Origin: Sporichthya brevicatena
Lineage (GTDB): Bacteria > Actinomycetota > Actinomycetes > Sporichthyales > Sporichthyaceae
Assembly (NCBI RefSeq): GCF_039525035.1
Contig: NZ_BAAAHE010000014.1
Location: 71,810-135,809 of the forward strand
Direction of reading: 5' to 3'
DNA length: 64,000 nucleotides
This document shows positions 24,112 to 33,059 of the stretch, one piece after another (position 1 is the stretch's first letter; each line of letters begins with the position of its first letter). Made by a program: the position numbers and the translations under genes. Under the pieces are notes generated by a model that was not told the DNA's origin, made no database searches, and saw only the letters and a list, made by a program, of their open reading frames with translations.

Positions 24112-26753
24112 CAGTTCTCCTCGTCGGGTCGGGCGCCGATCTCAAGTGCGTCGCTCAGCACGGTAACCCGGCCGGTGCTGCCGTCCACCTCGACGGTCTG
24201 GCCGGTCCGCAGCCGTCGGCTCGCGGCCGGCACCGAGACGACGCAGGGAATCCCGCACTCCCGCGCGACGACCGCCGCGTGCGACATCTGCCCACCGGTG
24301 TCGGTGATGACGGCGGCCGCGAGACCGAAGTACGGCGTCCACCCCGCGTCGGTGTACGCCGCGACGAGGATCTCGTCGGGCTCCAGATCCTCGAGGGCGT
24401 CGGCGTCGAGCACCCGGACCGTCCCGCGCACGACCCCGGGGGAGACGCCGATCCCGGTCGCCGCGTTGCCGGCGTGCAGGGACTCGTCGGCGGCCTCCGG
24501 CTTCCACGTCCTCGAGAAGAACGTCGGGACGCGGATGCTCTTCAGCCGCTCGCGCTCGGCCCGCCGTCGCGCAACCACCGTGCGCGCGTCCGCCGGCGGG
24601 GCGAGCAACTGATCCAGCGTCAGGTAGAACGCGTCGTCGGGACGGTCGAGGACGCCGGAGGTCATCAGCCGCCGGCCCCGTTCCAACGCCGCGAGCCGGT
24701 AGCCGTGGGTGCCCCGGACCCAGGCGTCACGTCCGAGCTCGCGGTAGTGCTGCAGCCGGTGGCACCAGGCGGCGAGCGGCCGCAGGTGAGCCGGGACCGC
24801 GGGCGGCGGCGTCAGGGCGCGGGGTGGGTGCTGCGCCAGCTTCGCGATCACCTCCAGGAACCGGTGCGGGGCGACGGCGAAGACCTCACTCGCGAGCTCC
24901 AGCTCCCGCGGGCCCCGGTGCCCGTGCTCGGCCAGCGCGGCGCGGACCCGGTCGGCGAACGCCGGGTGCGTCCGGGCCAGCACGGCCGGGGCGGCCGGGC
25001 CGTCGGACAGCGCGGCGGTCGCGGCCGCGGCGAGAGCGCCGTCGGCGCGGACCTCGTCGGCGAGCCGGCCCGCGGCCCGGAGCGCCGCGGCGCTCGCGAG
25101 ATCGGTGTCGTCCGCCCGTCCGGTGATGAGCACGCCCAGGCCGCGCTGCTCGAGCGCACTGGCGACCGCCGCCACGAACGCGGCCGCGTTCGAGGACACC
25201 GTTGACGCGTCGATCGTGACGTCGTGCAGCAGCCCGAGCCGGGCGATCAGCTGCTCGTCGGTCAGTTCGCGCAGCGCGCCGGCGTCGAGCACCACGCCGC
25301 GCACCTCGCGGTCCACACGCTCCGACTCGCGCCGCACCGCGGTGATCGCGCGCACCGCCGCAGCGCCGATGCGTACCTTGTCCCGCACCGTCAGGGTGAA
25401 GTGGGGGGCGGTGACCTTGTGGTCGCCGAACAGCGACTCCCAGCCGGCGTCCTCGCTCGCGCCGGGCATCGCGTTGGACAGCGCCACGATCACCGACATG
25501 TTCGCGAACACGCCGTGGCCGAAGGACGCGGTCGAGCGGTCCGCGACCAGTTCGGCGATCTCGGAGGGCAGCTTGACCAGGTCGCCCATCACGGCACCCG
25601 CGGTGCGCATGCAGTTCAGGGAGAGCTCGAGCGCCAGGGGCGTCATCGGCCCCGGCATCGCCTCGGACGTGTTCGCCGAGGAGTAGTCCGGCAGCGCCGG
25701 GTCGACGAGGGAGTCGAACTCGCCGTTGAGCCCGTCGGGCCCGGCCGGGCGCATGACGTCGGTCGCCGGCGCCGGCGGCCGGACGTGACCGCGGTAGCCG
25801 AAGGGGGAGCGGGCGGGCAGCGCCCGGCCGAGCAGGTGCGTCCGCCCGGCCGCCGCCCGCGCGAAGTCCTCGACGCACTCGCGTGAGGTCCACCCGCACC
25901 GGAAGCCCAGTTCCTCCAGCCGCGCGGTGTCGACGATCGGGAACCACAGCAGGCCGCGGAAGCTGCCCGGGTCGAGCTCGCCGACCCCGGCGTGCCACAG
26001 GCCGGCGACCAGCTTCTCCAGCGACGAACGCGAGAGCTCGACGTACCGGCGGCCGAGGATCGACGCGATCTCACGCATCGTCAGGGTGTCGGGGGCGGCG
26101 AGGTTCACCGGCCCCGCCCAGCGCTCGCCGACCGCCTGGGCGAAGAACCGCCCGACGTCCTCGGGGTGCACGAACTGCATCGTGTTCGTGTAACCCTTCA
26201 CGCCCGGCAGCACCGGCGTCGCGAAGTTGGTCGCGATGATGTTGTCCGCCTGACGCCCGATCACGGTGCCGGCCCGCACCATCAGCGCGTCCAGTCCGGC
26301 GTCGACGATCATCCGCTCGGCGTCGACCTTGTGGAGCGAGTACGGGCTCTCCGGGTCCGGCCGCTGCGGCGAGGTCTCGCTCAGCCGCGCCGGGTTGTCC
26401 GGGTGGCACCCGTAGGACATGACGCTGGAGGCGAACACCAGTCGCTTGACGCCGTGCGCGTTCATGGCGTCGACGACGTTGCGCGTCCCGCCGAGGTCGA
26501 TGCTGCGGGTGATCGAGACGTCCTTGTTCGGCACGAGGTTCCACGCGAGGTGGACGACCGCGTCCATGCCCTCGACGGCGCGCCGGACCCCGTCGGCGTC
26601 GCGGATGTCCGCGGCGCGGTAGTCGGCCATGCCCGCCGGAAGCCGCTCGGGCCGCGACCGCGACAGACCGACGACCTCGTGTCCGTGCAGCGCGAGGCGC
26701 CGGACGACGTCCCGGCCGAACACCCCGGACGCCCCGGTGACGAGGACCCTCAC
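24111..26753 (-). CDS. Epimerase fused to PEP-synthase/RPH-like C-terminal half
   Basis: An 880-residue two-part protein. Residues 1 to about 300 are an extended SDR of the epimerase/dehydratase type (VTGASGVFG, 'HLAWNLVPN', the 'YSLHK' Tyr-x3-Lys). The rest resembles PEP-utilising phosphotransferases such as rifampin phosphotransferase without their ATP-grasp domain: 'ANTSEAMPGPMTPLALEL', 'GHRGPRELELAS', and a C-terminal swivelling domain 'TDTGGQMSHAAVVARE' with His825 at the phosphorylated-His position. The reaction is unknown; the epimerase appears to replace the ATP-binding domain. A homologue is at 53663. GTG at 26753 overlaps the LivF stop (GTGA). Confidence 0.82.
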   Translation of the reverse strand: MRVLVTGASGVFGRDVVRRLALHGHEVVGLSRSRPERLPAGMADYRAADIRDADGVRRAVEGMDAVVHLAWNLVPNKDVSITRSIDLGGTRNVVDAMNAHGVKRLVFASSVMSYGCHPDNPARLSETSPQRPDPESPYSLHKVDAERMIVDAGLDALMVRAGTVIGRQADNIIATNFATPVLPGVKGYTNTMQFVHPEDVGRFFAQAVGERWAGPVNLAAPDTLTMREIASILGRRYVELSRSSLEKLVAGLWHAGVGELDPGSFRGLLWFPIVDTARLEELGFRCGWTSRECVEDFARAAAGRTHLLGRALPARSPFGYRGHVRPPAPATDVMRPAGPDGLNGEFDSLVDPALPDYSSANTSEAMPGPMTPLALELSLNCMRTAGAVMGDLVKLPSEIAELVADRSTASFGHGVFANMSVIVALSNAMPGASEDAGWESLFGDHKVTAPHFTLTVRDKVRIGAAAVRAITAVRRESERVDREVRGVVLDAGALRELTDEQLIARLGLLHDVTIDASTVSSNAAAFVAAVASALEQRGLGVLITGRADDTDLASAAALRAAGRLADEVRADGALAAAATAALSDGPAAPAVLARTHPAFADRVRAALAEHGHRGPRELELASEVFAVAPHRFLEVIAKLAQHPPRALTPPPAVPAHLRPLAAWCHRLQHYRELGRDAWVRGTHGYRLAALERGRRLMTSGVLDRPDDAFYLTLDQLLAPPADARTVVARRRAERERLKSIRVPTFFSRTWKPEAADESLHAGNAATGIGVSPGVVRGTVRVLDADALEDLEPDEILVAAYTDAGWTPYFGLAAAVITDTGGQMSHAAVVARECGIPCVVSVPAASRRLRTGQTVEVDGSTGRVTVLSDALEIGARPDEEN

Positions 26754-27442
26754 GCACCCACCCCCATGTACTCGGCGAAGATCGCCGAGCTGTCCAGTTC
26801 GCCGGGCTCGCCGCGGAAGGCGACGCGCCCGTGGTTCAGCAGGAAGACGTAGTCCGCGATCTCCAGTGCCCGCGTCACGTACTGCTCGACGAGCAGCAGC
26901 GCGACGCCCTCGGAGGCGAGCCGGCGCAGGAACTCGAAGATCTCGTCGACGACCTTGGGCGCGAGCCCCATCGACACCTCGTCGAGCAGGACGTAGGCGG
27001 GGGACGACACGTAGGACTTCGCGAGCGCGAGCATCTGCTGCTCCCCGCCGCTCATCGTCCCGGCGAGCTGGGAAAGCCGCTGCCCGAGCCGTGGGAACGC
27101 GGCGGTCGCCTTCTCGATCGCGTCGCCGACGTTCCTGCCCCGCGCCTGGACCAGCAGGTTCTCCCGCACCGTCAGCGACGGGAACACCCCGCGCCCCTCG
27201 GGGACATGACAGATCCCGGCCCGCGAGACCGCGTCGGCGCCGCGGGGGAACGGCCGCCCGTCGACGGTGATGCGCCCACCGCTCGGCCGCAGCAGCCCGC
27301 TCGCCACGCGCAACGTCGTGGTCTTCCCGGCCCCGTTCGGCCCGAGCAGCGCGACGACGCTGCCGCGCGGCACCCACAGCGACAGGTCGCGCAGCACGGT
27401 GACGCCGCCGTACCCGGCGCGGACGTCGGTCAGCTCGAGCAC
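26750..27442 (-). CDS. Liv-type ABC transporter ATPase (LivF class)
   Basis: A 230-residue ABC ATPase with Walker A GPNGAGKTT, signature 'MSGGEQQMLALAKSY' and Walker B 'YVLLDEVSMGLAP', the form seen in LivF. It supplies energy to the branched-chain amino acid/amide-type importer encoded upstream. No LivG partner is present in this operon, unlike the plus-strand set at 45710-47240. The GTG at 27442 is one base past the permease stop. Confidence 0.93.
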   Translation of the reverse strand: MLELTDVRAGYGGVTVLRDLSLWVPRGSVVALLGPNGAGKTTTLRVASGLLRPSGGRITVDGRPFPRGADAVSRAGICHVPEGRGVFPSLTVRENLLVQARGRNVGDAIEKATAAFPRLGQRLSQLAGTMSGGEQQMLALAKSYVSSPAYVLLDEVSMGLAPKVVDEIFEFLRRLASEGVALLLVEQYVTRALEIADYVFLLNHGRVAFRGEPGELDSSAIFAEYMGVGA

Positions 27443-27443
27443 G

Positions 27444-29339
27444 TCATACCTCCCGGCCCGCAGCGACGGCCACGCGGGCCCGCACCGGCCCGCCCTTGGC
27501 CCGGAGCTCCTCACGGGTGCTCGCGAGTGCCCCGCCGGCGACGCGGCCGGTCGGACGCCCCGTCAGAAGAACGGCCGCGATCGCGGCGAGCCCGAAGCCG
27601 GGGAGGAACAGCTCGGTGACGTCGGGGTCGCTGATGTAGCCGTACGGCAGCGTGAGCAGCGCCGCGGCGATGATCGGCGCGGTCACCGCCCCGCGCCCGC
27701 TGATCGCGAGCACGGAGAGCCAGAGCAGCGAGGTGATCGGGAAGAACGCCTGGCTGGACGTCGACAACCCCTGCGCGCCGAGCAGCGCGCCGGCGATCGC
27801 GGCCATCCACGCGGAGATGCAGAACACCAGCACCTTGGTGACGTTGACGCTCGTCCCGGCCGTCGCCAGCGCCAGCGGGCTGTCCGCCATCGCCTGCAGC
27901 AGGCGGCCGAGTCGCCCGGCGTTGATCGCCGCGACCAGCGCGAGCGCGACCACCGCCGCCACCAGCAGGACGTAGTAGAAGGAGCGGTCGGAGGTGAATC
28001 CGCTGGGCCGCGCCACGGGCTGGTTGTTCAGCGCCCCGAACATGAAGTCGGTCGTGAAGAGCAGCTGCTGGATCAGTACGCCGAAGCCCAGCGTCGCCAG
28101 CGCCAGGTAGATGCCGGTGAGCCGGATCGCAGGCAGCGCCACCAGCGCGCCGGCCGGGACCGCGACGATCCCGACCCCGAGCAGCGCGAGCAGCCACGGC
28201 ACCCCGGCGTCCTGGAGGTGGTGGAAGGTCGTGCCGCCGAGTGCCGCGAATGCCGCGTGGCACAGCGAGATCTGACCCGACGTCCGCACCAGGAGGTTGA
28301 GCGAGGCGAACAGGACGACGAACGCGGCGCCGGTCGCGTAGAGCGGCAGTCGCGCACCGACGAGGTCGGGGACGAGCACCGCGCCGACGAGGGCGAGCAC
28401 CAGCAGCGGCGCCTTCGCGGGGCGGGGGACGATCTGCAGGGGCGGCGCGAGGCGGCGGTCGGCGCCGGCGGCCCCGAGCCGCGACGACTTCACCGTCACG
28501 AGCACGACCACCAGGACGAGGAACGGGACCGCGGTCGGCAGGCCGGACAGCGACTGGTACTGCGCGACCTCCTTGCCGACCAGGGCCTGCGCGACGCCGA
28601 TCCCGAGGCCACCGACCAGCGTGAGGGGGAGACTGCGGAACAGCCCGACGGCCGCGGCGCCGAACGCCTGCAGCACGAGCAGGGAGAGGAACAGCGCGTC
28701 GAGCCCGGAGGTCGGCGCGATGAGGATGCCCGACAGCGCGGCGAACACCGACCCCGTCACCCACGCGGTCCGGCGCACGCGGGAGGTGCTGGTGCCGGCG
28801 AGCGCGAGCAGGGCCGGGTTGTCGACGACCGCGCGCATCTGCGTGCCGAGGGCGGAGAACCGGAAGAACACCACCAGCGCGCCGACCGCGCCGAGCGCGA
28901 TGAGGAACGTCGCGAGCTGGTCGTAGCCGACGACGATGCCGGCGAGCGGGAACCCGTCGGTCGGCAGGAAGCCGGGGAACACGAGCGGGGTCGCGCCGTA
29001 GTGCGCGATCAACAGCCCGACGATGCCGATCTGCAGCCCGATCACCGCCACGACCTTGTACGCGACGGTCGTCTCGGCCAGCCGGCGCGCGAGCAGTTCG
29101 AGCAGCAGGCCGAACAGCGGCGCCACCACCCCGAGCACGAGCAACAGCGACAGCCACGCGGGCAGCCCCTGCTTCGCGCGGAACTCGTAGTAGGCGTACG
29201 CGCCGAGTGCGCCCGTCGACCCGTGGGCGAGGTTGAAGACCCCGCTGGTGACGTAGGTGAGCGTCAGGCCGGTCGCGGTCAGCGCGTAGATCGCGCCCGC
29301 CGCGAGCCCGACGACGAGGACGGCGAGATAGGCGTCCAT
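27444..29339 (-). CDS. Fused LivH-LivM type ABC permease
   Basis: A 631-residue membrane protein in which two permeases are joined. The first half carries the LivH signature 'YVTSGVFNLAHGSTGALGAY', and the second half (from about 320) the LivM signature 'VRTSGQISLCHAAFAALGG'. Each half has multiple hydrophobic helices. It forms the membrane channel with the LivF-class ATPase and the lipoprotein at 31449. The ATG at 29339 overlaps the stop of the small upstream protein. Its homologue at 43749 is fused in the same order. Confidence 0.93.
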   Translation of the reverse strand: MDAYLAVLVVGLAAGAIYALTATGLTLTYVTSGVFNLAHGSTGALGAYAYYEFRAKQGLPAWLSLLLVLGVVAPLFGLLLELLARRLAETTVAYKVVAVIGLQIGIVGLLIAHYGATPLVFPGFLPTDGFPLAGIVVGYDQLATFLIALGAVGALVVFFRFSALGTQMRAVVDNPALLALAGTSTSRVRRTAWVTGSVFAALSGILIAPTSGLDALFLSLLVLQAFGAAAVGLFRSLPLTLVGGLGIGVAQALVGKEVAQYQSLSGLPTAVPFLVLVVVLVTVKSSRLGAAGADRRLAPPLQIVPRPAKAPLLVLALVGAVLVPDLVGARLPLYATGAAFVVLFASLNLLVRTSGQISLCHAAFAALGGTTFHHLQDAGVPWLLALLGVGIVAVPAGALVALPAIRLTGIYLALATLGFGVLIQQLLFTTDFMFGALNNQPVARPSGFTSDRSFYYVLLVAAVVALALVAAINAGRLGRLLQAMADSPLALATAGTSVNVTKVLVFCISAWMAAIAGALLGAQGLSTSSQAFFPITSLLWLSVLAISGRGAVTAPIIAAALLTLPYGYISDPDVTELFLPGFGLAAIAAVLLTGRPTGRVAGGALASTREELRAKGGPVRARVAVAAGREV

Positions 29340-29779
29340 CAGCCGCAGATCCCGCACGTCGGCGCCCCGGCCGGGGCGGGGGACGTCGGCTTCCCGGAGA
29401 CCAGCGGGCACTCCGGTCGATGGGCCCGGGTCATGCCGGCCGCGACGACGAGACCGTCGCCGGCGGGTGTGGACGGGGCGTCAGAACGTAGCCACGGGCG
29501 CGATCCCAGCGCCGCCAGCTGTGCCGACCGCCGCTCGGCGACCCGCCGCCGCGCGCGGGCCAGGGTGCGTCCCGCGAGGACCCAGTAGACGAGGACCGCC
29601 GCCGTGCCGAGGTTCAGCCACGGCAGCTGGTCGCTCGGGTCGCCCTCGCCGGCGGCCTGCCACCAGCACACGACGAGCAGCACGATCGCGACCAGCCCGA
29701 AGCCCCCGACCCACCGCGTCTCGCGGGGGAGCCAGGGCACGGCGGGGGCCGCGGCAGGGGAGGTCACGGGGGCCGCCAC
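29339..29779 (-). CDS. Two-helix protein with HRPEC...CGxC tail
   Basis: A 146-residue protein of unknown function. Two hydrophobic helices (about 24-42 and 55-72) are followed by a basic stretch and a C-terminal patch with His120, Cys124, Cys142 and Cys145 (HRPEC-x17-CGIC), which could bind a metal. The protein at 43321 has the same layout and motif, and both sit between the SADLRDEW protein and the fused permease. The tail is probably cytoplasmic given the basic linker. An importer accessory or assembly role is inferred. Confidence 0.8.
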   Translation of the reverse strand: MAAPVTSPAAAPAVPWLPRETRWVGGFGLVAIVLLVVCWWQAAGEGDPSDQLPWLNLGTAAVLVYWVLAGRTLARARRRVAERRSAQLAALGSRPWLRSDAPSTPAGDGLVVAAGMTRAHRPECPLVSGKPTSPAPAGAPTCGICG

Positions 29780-29782
29780 GGC

Positions 29783-30148
29783 TCAGGCGTGCTCGCGCGC
29801 CGGGGCCGGGATGTCGTGGGAGTTCCGGTCCGCCGGCGCCGCGGTCGTGGGCAGGGACCCGGGAGCCAGCTTCCGGAGGATCTCGTTCTGCTCGAGGACG
29901 GCGGCCTCGACGGCGTCCATCTTCCGCCACTCGTCGCGGAGGTCGGCCGAGACCCACAACGTGGTCGCGGTTGCGAGGGCGAAGACGCCACCGAGCCCGC
30001 AGGAGATCAGGTAGGGGATCTGGCCCGCGACGATGCCCTGGTCGCTGACGCCGAACCACCCGACGACGAGCAGGACCACACCGACCACCGCGGCCAGGAC
30101 GGCGGCCGCGCGGTCGGGCTGGGATCGGACGAACGTCACCGGGTCCAC
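29783..30148 (-). CDS. Two-helix protein with SADLRDEW motif
   Basis: A 121-residue protein with two membrane helices (about 14-32 and 45-66) followed by SADLRDEW at 67-74 and a charged, possibly coiled-coil tail. The homologue at 42977 has SADLRDEW at the same position and the same start, which is why GTG 30148 is chosen over GTG 30139. The gene overlaps the stop of the secreted-protein gene upstream by 13 bases and precedes the HRPEC protein. The function is unknown; conservation beside both importers suggests a membrane adaptor. Confidence 0.78.
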   Translation of the reverse strand: MDPVTFVRSQPDRAAAVLAAVVGVVLLVVGWFGVSDQGIVAGQIPYLISCGLGGVFALATATTLWVSADLRDEWRKMDAVEAAVLEQNEILRKLAPGSLPTTAAPADRNSHDIPAPAREHA

Positions 30149-31461
30149 GGGACGACCTTTCGCAACGGGGCGGCCAGACCGCTCGTGGCGAGCAACGCCA
30201 GCCCGGCCAGGGCGAGGACGGCGTAGAACGACAGGATCGACCCGGAGGAGAACCACCCGGTGCGGATCACCTGCGTCGCCGGCGAGGTGAGGTTGACGGT
30301 GGGCGCGGTGCCGGGCAGGACGCCGGTGCTCGGCACCAGCCCGGGCGCGCCCGCCGCGTCGACGCCGGGCACGGGGGCCGCGAGCGCGGCGCCCGGTGTC
30401 CCGGTCGCGTCGACCGGGGACGTCGCCGGGCCGGCGGCGGTGTCGAAGCTCTGCGCGTCCGCGCTGGCGGTGACCTGTCCGAAGACCCAGCGGGTGATGA
30501 TCGGCAGCCCGCTCTGCGGGTCCTGCTGGGTCATCGTGATCTGGAGCCCGGCCGAGGTGATGCTCGTCCTCGTCCGCGTCTCGGTGATCCAGGTCAGCTC
30601 GATGCCCGCGTTCTTCAGGATCGAGTTGATGGCGCTGACGTCCACCGGGGTGCTGTTCGCGGGGCTGGTGAAGCCTTTCGGCCCGAAGCTGACCGGCGTC
30701 CCCGCGACCGAGATGGTCCCGATGCCGAAGGTGCTGTTCGGGTTGAACGTCCCGCTCGCGTTCACCGTCGCGGCCGCGGTCGCGGTCAGCCCGGAGAGCT
30801 GCAGCAGCCCGCCGGCGATGTTGATGCCGGTCGCCTCCGACGTCCCGACCGCCGAGGTCAGGCCGTCGGCAGCCTGCTCGGCGCGGGCGATCGCAGCGAC
30901 GTGAGCCACCGTCAGCCCGACCCCGCCCTGAACGCTGGAGCTGCCCGAGGCGGCCTTGGCCTCCGCGCTGCTCGGGCCGCAGGCCGAGGTCATCGTGTAG
31001 GGGAGCGAGCCGGGCAGGCCGGCGCCCTCGGTGTCGGGCACCTTCGTGGTGCGGTGGTCGTCCGTGCACCGGGTGTTGGCGACCATCGGGTAACCGGGCA
31101 CCGCGAACGGCAGCGGGTAGCCCTGGTCGGCGGCGAGACCGCCGATCAGCCCGGGTGCCGCAGCAGCCAGGCTCCCCGGGTACGGGTAGCTGGCGAACGC
31201 CTGCTGTTCCACGGACGACGATGAGGCCTGCGCCATCGGCGCGGTCACGTCGATCGGACTCCGCTCGACCGGGAACGCCTCGGACGAGATCGTGAACCGG
31301 AGGCCGTGGGCCGCGGCGCTCGCCTGGTAGCTCCCGGCGGCGGTCGCGCTGCCGGTCGTCGTCGCGAGGGTCCCGGCCGCGGCGGTCGCGAGCAGGACGA
31401 GCGCGAGCGCGGCACGCACCGCGCGTCGCCTCCCGGTCCGGGGGTCCGTCACTTCCGGCAT
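30136..31461 (-). CDS. Secreted, C-terminally membrane-anchored protein
   Basis: A 441-residue protein with a basic N-terminus and signal peptide (about 13-40, cleavage near ATAAG), a ~300-residue extracytoplasmic Ser/Thr/Ala/Gly-rich domain, a Pro/Gly/Ala linker, then one C-terminal helix and a short basic tail. No LPxTG is present. It matches the protein at 41745 in layout and in the segment 'VAGTPVSFGPKGF...NSTPVDVSAI', and both belong to Liv-type importer operons. No known domain is recognised. It could present substrate to the lipoprotein across the actinobacterial envelope. The ATG overlaps the lipoprotein stop by 13 bases. Confidence 0.8.
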   Translation of the reverse strand: MPEVTDPRTGRRRAVRAALALVLLATAAAGTLATTTGSATAAGSYQASAAAHGLRFTISSEAFPVERSPIDVTAPMAQASSSSVEQQAFASYPYPGSLAAAAPGLIGGLAADQGYPLPFAVPGYPMVANTRCTDDHRTTKVPDTEGAGLPGSLPYTMTSACGPSSAEAKAASGSSSVQGGVGLTVAHVAAIARAEQAADGLTSAVGTSEATGINIAGGLLQLSGLTATAAATVNASGTFNPNSTFGIGTISVAGTPVSFGPKGFTSPANSTPVDVSAINSILKNAGIELTWITETRTRTSITSAGLQITMTQQDPQSGLPIITRWVFGQVTASADAQSFDTAAGPATSPVDATGTPGAALAAPVPGVDAAGAPGLVPSTGVLPGTAPTVNLTSPATQVIRTGWFSSGSILSFYAVLALAGLALLATSGLAAPLRKVVPWTR

Positions 31462-32954
31462 GACATCGTCAATCCGTACGGGGTGGTGAAGGCGCCACCG
31501 TTTCTCGCCTCCATCACGGACCAACACTTCGTGTCCGGTGTCTTCTGGCCGGGCGTCAGCGTGATCGGGGCGACCATGCCGCCGAGCGTCTCCTTCTTCA
31601 GCCCACCGGCGGCCTTGAGCAGGGCCGCCGACGAGACGGTCGGGGTCGTCTCGGCAACGCCGAGAACGAAGCGCTCGAACAACAGGCCGGCGGTGAAGCC
31701 GATGATGGCCGCCGGCCCGGGCTCCTTGCCGCCGCCGTAGCGCTGAAAGCTGGTCAGGTAACGCTGAAAGGTCTCGTTCTCGGCGTCGGCGCCGGTGACG
31801 CAGCAGAAGGGAACGACCGGCAGGGCCAACCGGATGTTCGCGAGTCCGGCCTTGGTGGGGGTGTCCGGGTACACGCTCGCGTACGACAGGACGTAGATCG
31901 GGTTGAAGCCCTGTCGGGAGCAGGACTGCCCCATGCGCTGGAGCGCGGACGGGTCGGCCACGATCGTCACGGCCGTGACTCCCGCCGACTTCATCGCGGA
32001 GCACTCGCTCGTGAAGTCGAGCTGGGTGAGGCTGAACTGCTTGCTGTAGGCGAGCTCCAGCCCGTTCTGAGCGACGAACTTCTCGTCGATCATGAATCGC
32101 TTGCCCTCGGCGCAGGTCTGCGCCTCCTGGCAGTAGAGGAAGCCGAACTTCTTGTTCTGCGCGCCGGACCGTGCGGCCTCGGCCGCCAGCGACCAGTAGT
32201 TGGTCGCGACCGCCGGGCACTGGTTGAACATCACCGGCGAGTCGTTCCAGGCGCTGGAGCCGCAGTCACCGCCGATGGCGGGAACACCCTTGCTCTGCAG
32301 GTAACCCATCATGCCGCGGCTGGTGAACGGCGCCATCGAGCCGACGATCGCGACCGCACCTTCGTTCTCCACACACGCCCGCGCGTGCGACAGGGCCACG
32401 TTGGGGTCCGACCCCGAGTCCTTCACCACGAGGCGGATCTGATGCCCCGCCACGCCGCCGCGGGAGTTCACGTCACCGACCCAGGCCTGCATACCGTTGA
32501 CGCCCTGGGCCAGCGCGGCACCGGCCGGACCACCCATCTCCGAGATCGAGCAGATGGTGAGCGGCTTGTTGTCCGTCTTCAGCGCGGCGGTCGCGGGGCG
32601 GCTGCTCTTCCCGCCGCCCGAGGTGCTCGCCCCCGGGGCCGTCGTCGCGGTCGTCGTCCCGGGCTTGGCGGCCGTGCCGCCGGCGACCGGGGTCGCGACG
32701 GGCTGGGCGCCCGGGGCCGCGGCGTTCGGGTCGGGCGCCGGCGCGCCGGGGTCGGCCTGGACGGCGCCGGGGACGTCGGCGGCCGTGCCGGCCGGGTCGG
32801 CGCCCGGGACCGTCGTGACCGCCCCGCCGTTCATCGCGACGAGCTCGTCCTGCGTCAGGCGCGTCCCGCACCCGGCCAGCAGCGCCAGTGCCAGCACCGA
32901 CGCCAGCGCCGGCGCGAGCGCGGCGGGGAAGGCGCGGAATCGGGGGCCGGACAT
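31449..32954 (-). CDS. Liv-type ABC transporter solute-binding lipoprotein
   Basis: A 501-residue type I binding protein. The signal ends in lipobox LLAGC with Cys29, then 'GTRLTQDELVAMN' and a long Ala/Pro/Thr linker lead to the ligand domain beginning 'LTICSISEMGGPAGAA'. It is the first gene of the minus-strand importer operon. It is very similar to the orphan at 2599 and more distantly to the protein at 47237. Paired Cys in 'LYCQEAQTCAEG' may form a disulfide. Its promoter faces that of the enoyl-CoA hydratase gene over the shared motif. Confidence 0.93.
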   Translation of the reverse strand: MSGPRFRAFPAALAPALASVLALALLAGCGTRLTQDELVAMNGGAVTTVPGADPAGTAADVPGAVQADPGAPAPDPNAAAPGAQPVATPVAGGTAAKPGTTTATTAPGASTSGGGKSSRPATAALKTDNKPLTICSISEMGGPAGAALAQGVNGMQAWVGDVNSRGGVAGHQIRLVVKDSGSDPNVALSHARACVENEGAVAIVGSMAPFTSRGMMGYLQSKGVPAIGGDCGSSAWNDSPVMFNQCPAVATNYWSLAAEAARSGAQNKKFGFLYCQEAQTCAEGKRFMIDEKFVAQNGLELAYSKQFSLTQLDFTSECSAMKSAGVTAVTIVADPSALQRMGQSCSRQGFNPIYVLSYASVYPDTPTKAGLANIRLALPVVPFCCVTGADAENETFQRYLTSFQRYGGGKEPGPAAIIGFTAGLLFERFVLGVAETTPTVSSAALLKAAGGLKKETLGGMVAPITLTPGQKTPDTKCWSVMEARNGGAFTTPYGLTMSCRK

Positions 32955-33032
32955 GCATCTCCCGGGCGTGCGGAAACGGTGCGTCTGCTCAGCAGGACGA
33001 TACGTGCTGCAGGTCACTTCGGGAAGAAAAGA

Positions 33033-33052
33033 GTGAAGATAATTTGTAGAGT
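33033..33052 (+). promoter_or_regulatory. Divergent promoter with shared motif
   Basis: GTGAAGATAATTTGTAGAGT contains the shared motif and a TAGAGT -10 box (33047-33052) ending 7 bases before the ATG at 33060, so the enoyl-CoA hydratase mRNA is leaderless. The importer operon starts on the other side at 32954. Confidence 0.5.
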
Positions 33053-33059
33053 TGTCGCC

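Noticed and set aside
27267-29588. 773-codon plus-strand open frame opposite the fused permease
   Set aside because: The composition (mostly R, E, G, D, Q) shows no domain, and the other strand encodes an unmistakable LivHM permease.
30136-32220. Secreted protein and lipoprotein C-terminal frame read as one 694-residue protein
   Set aside because: The N-terminal third is an out-of-frame reading of the lipoprotein gene; a proper start with signal peptide exists at 31461.
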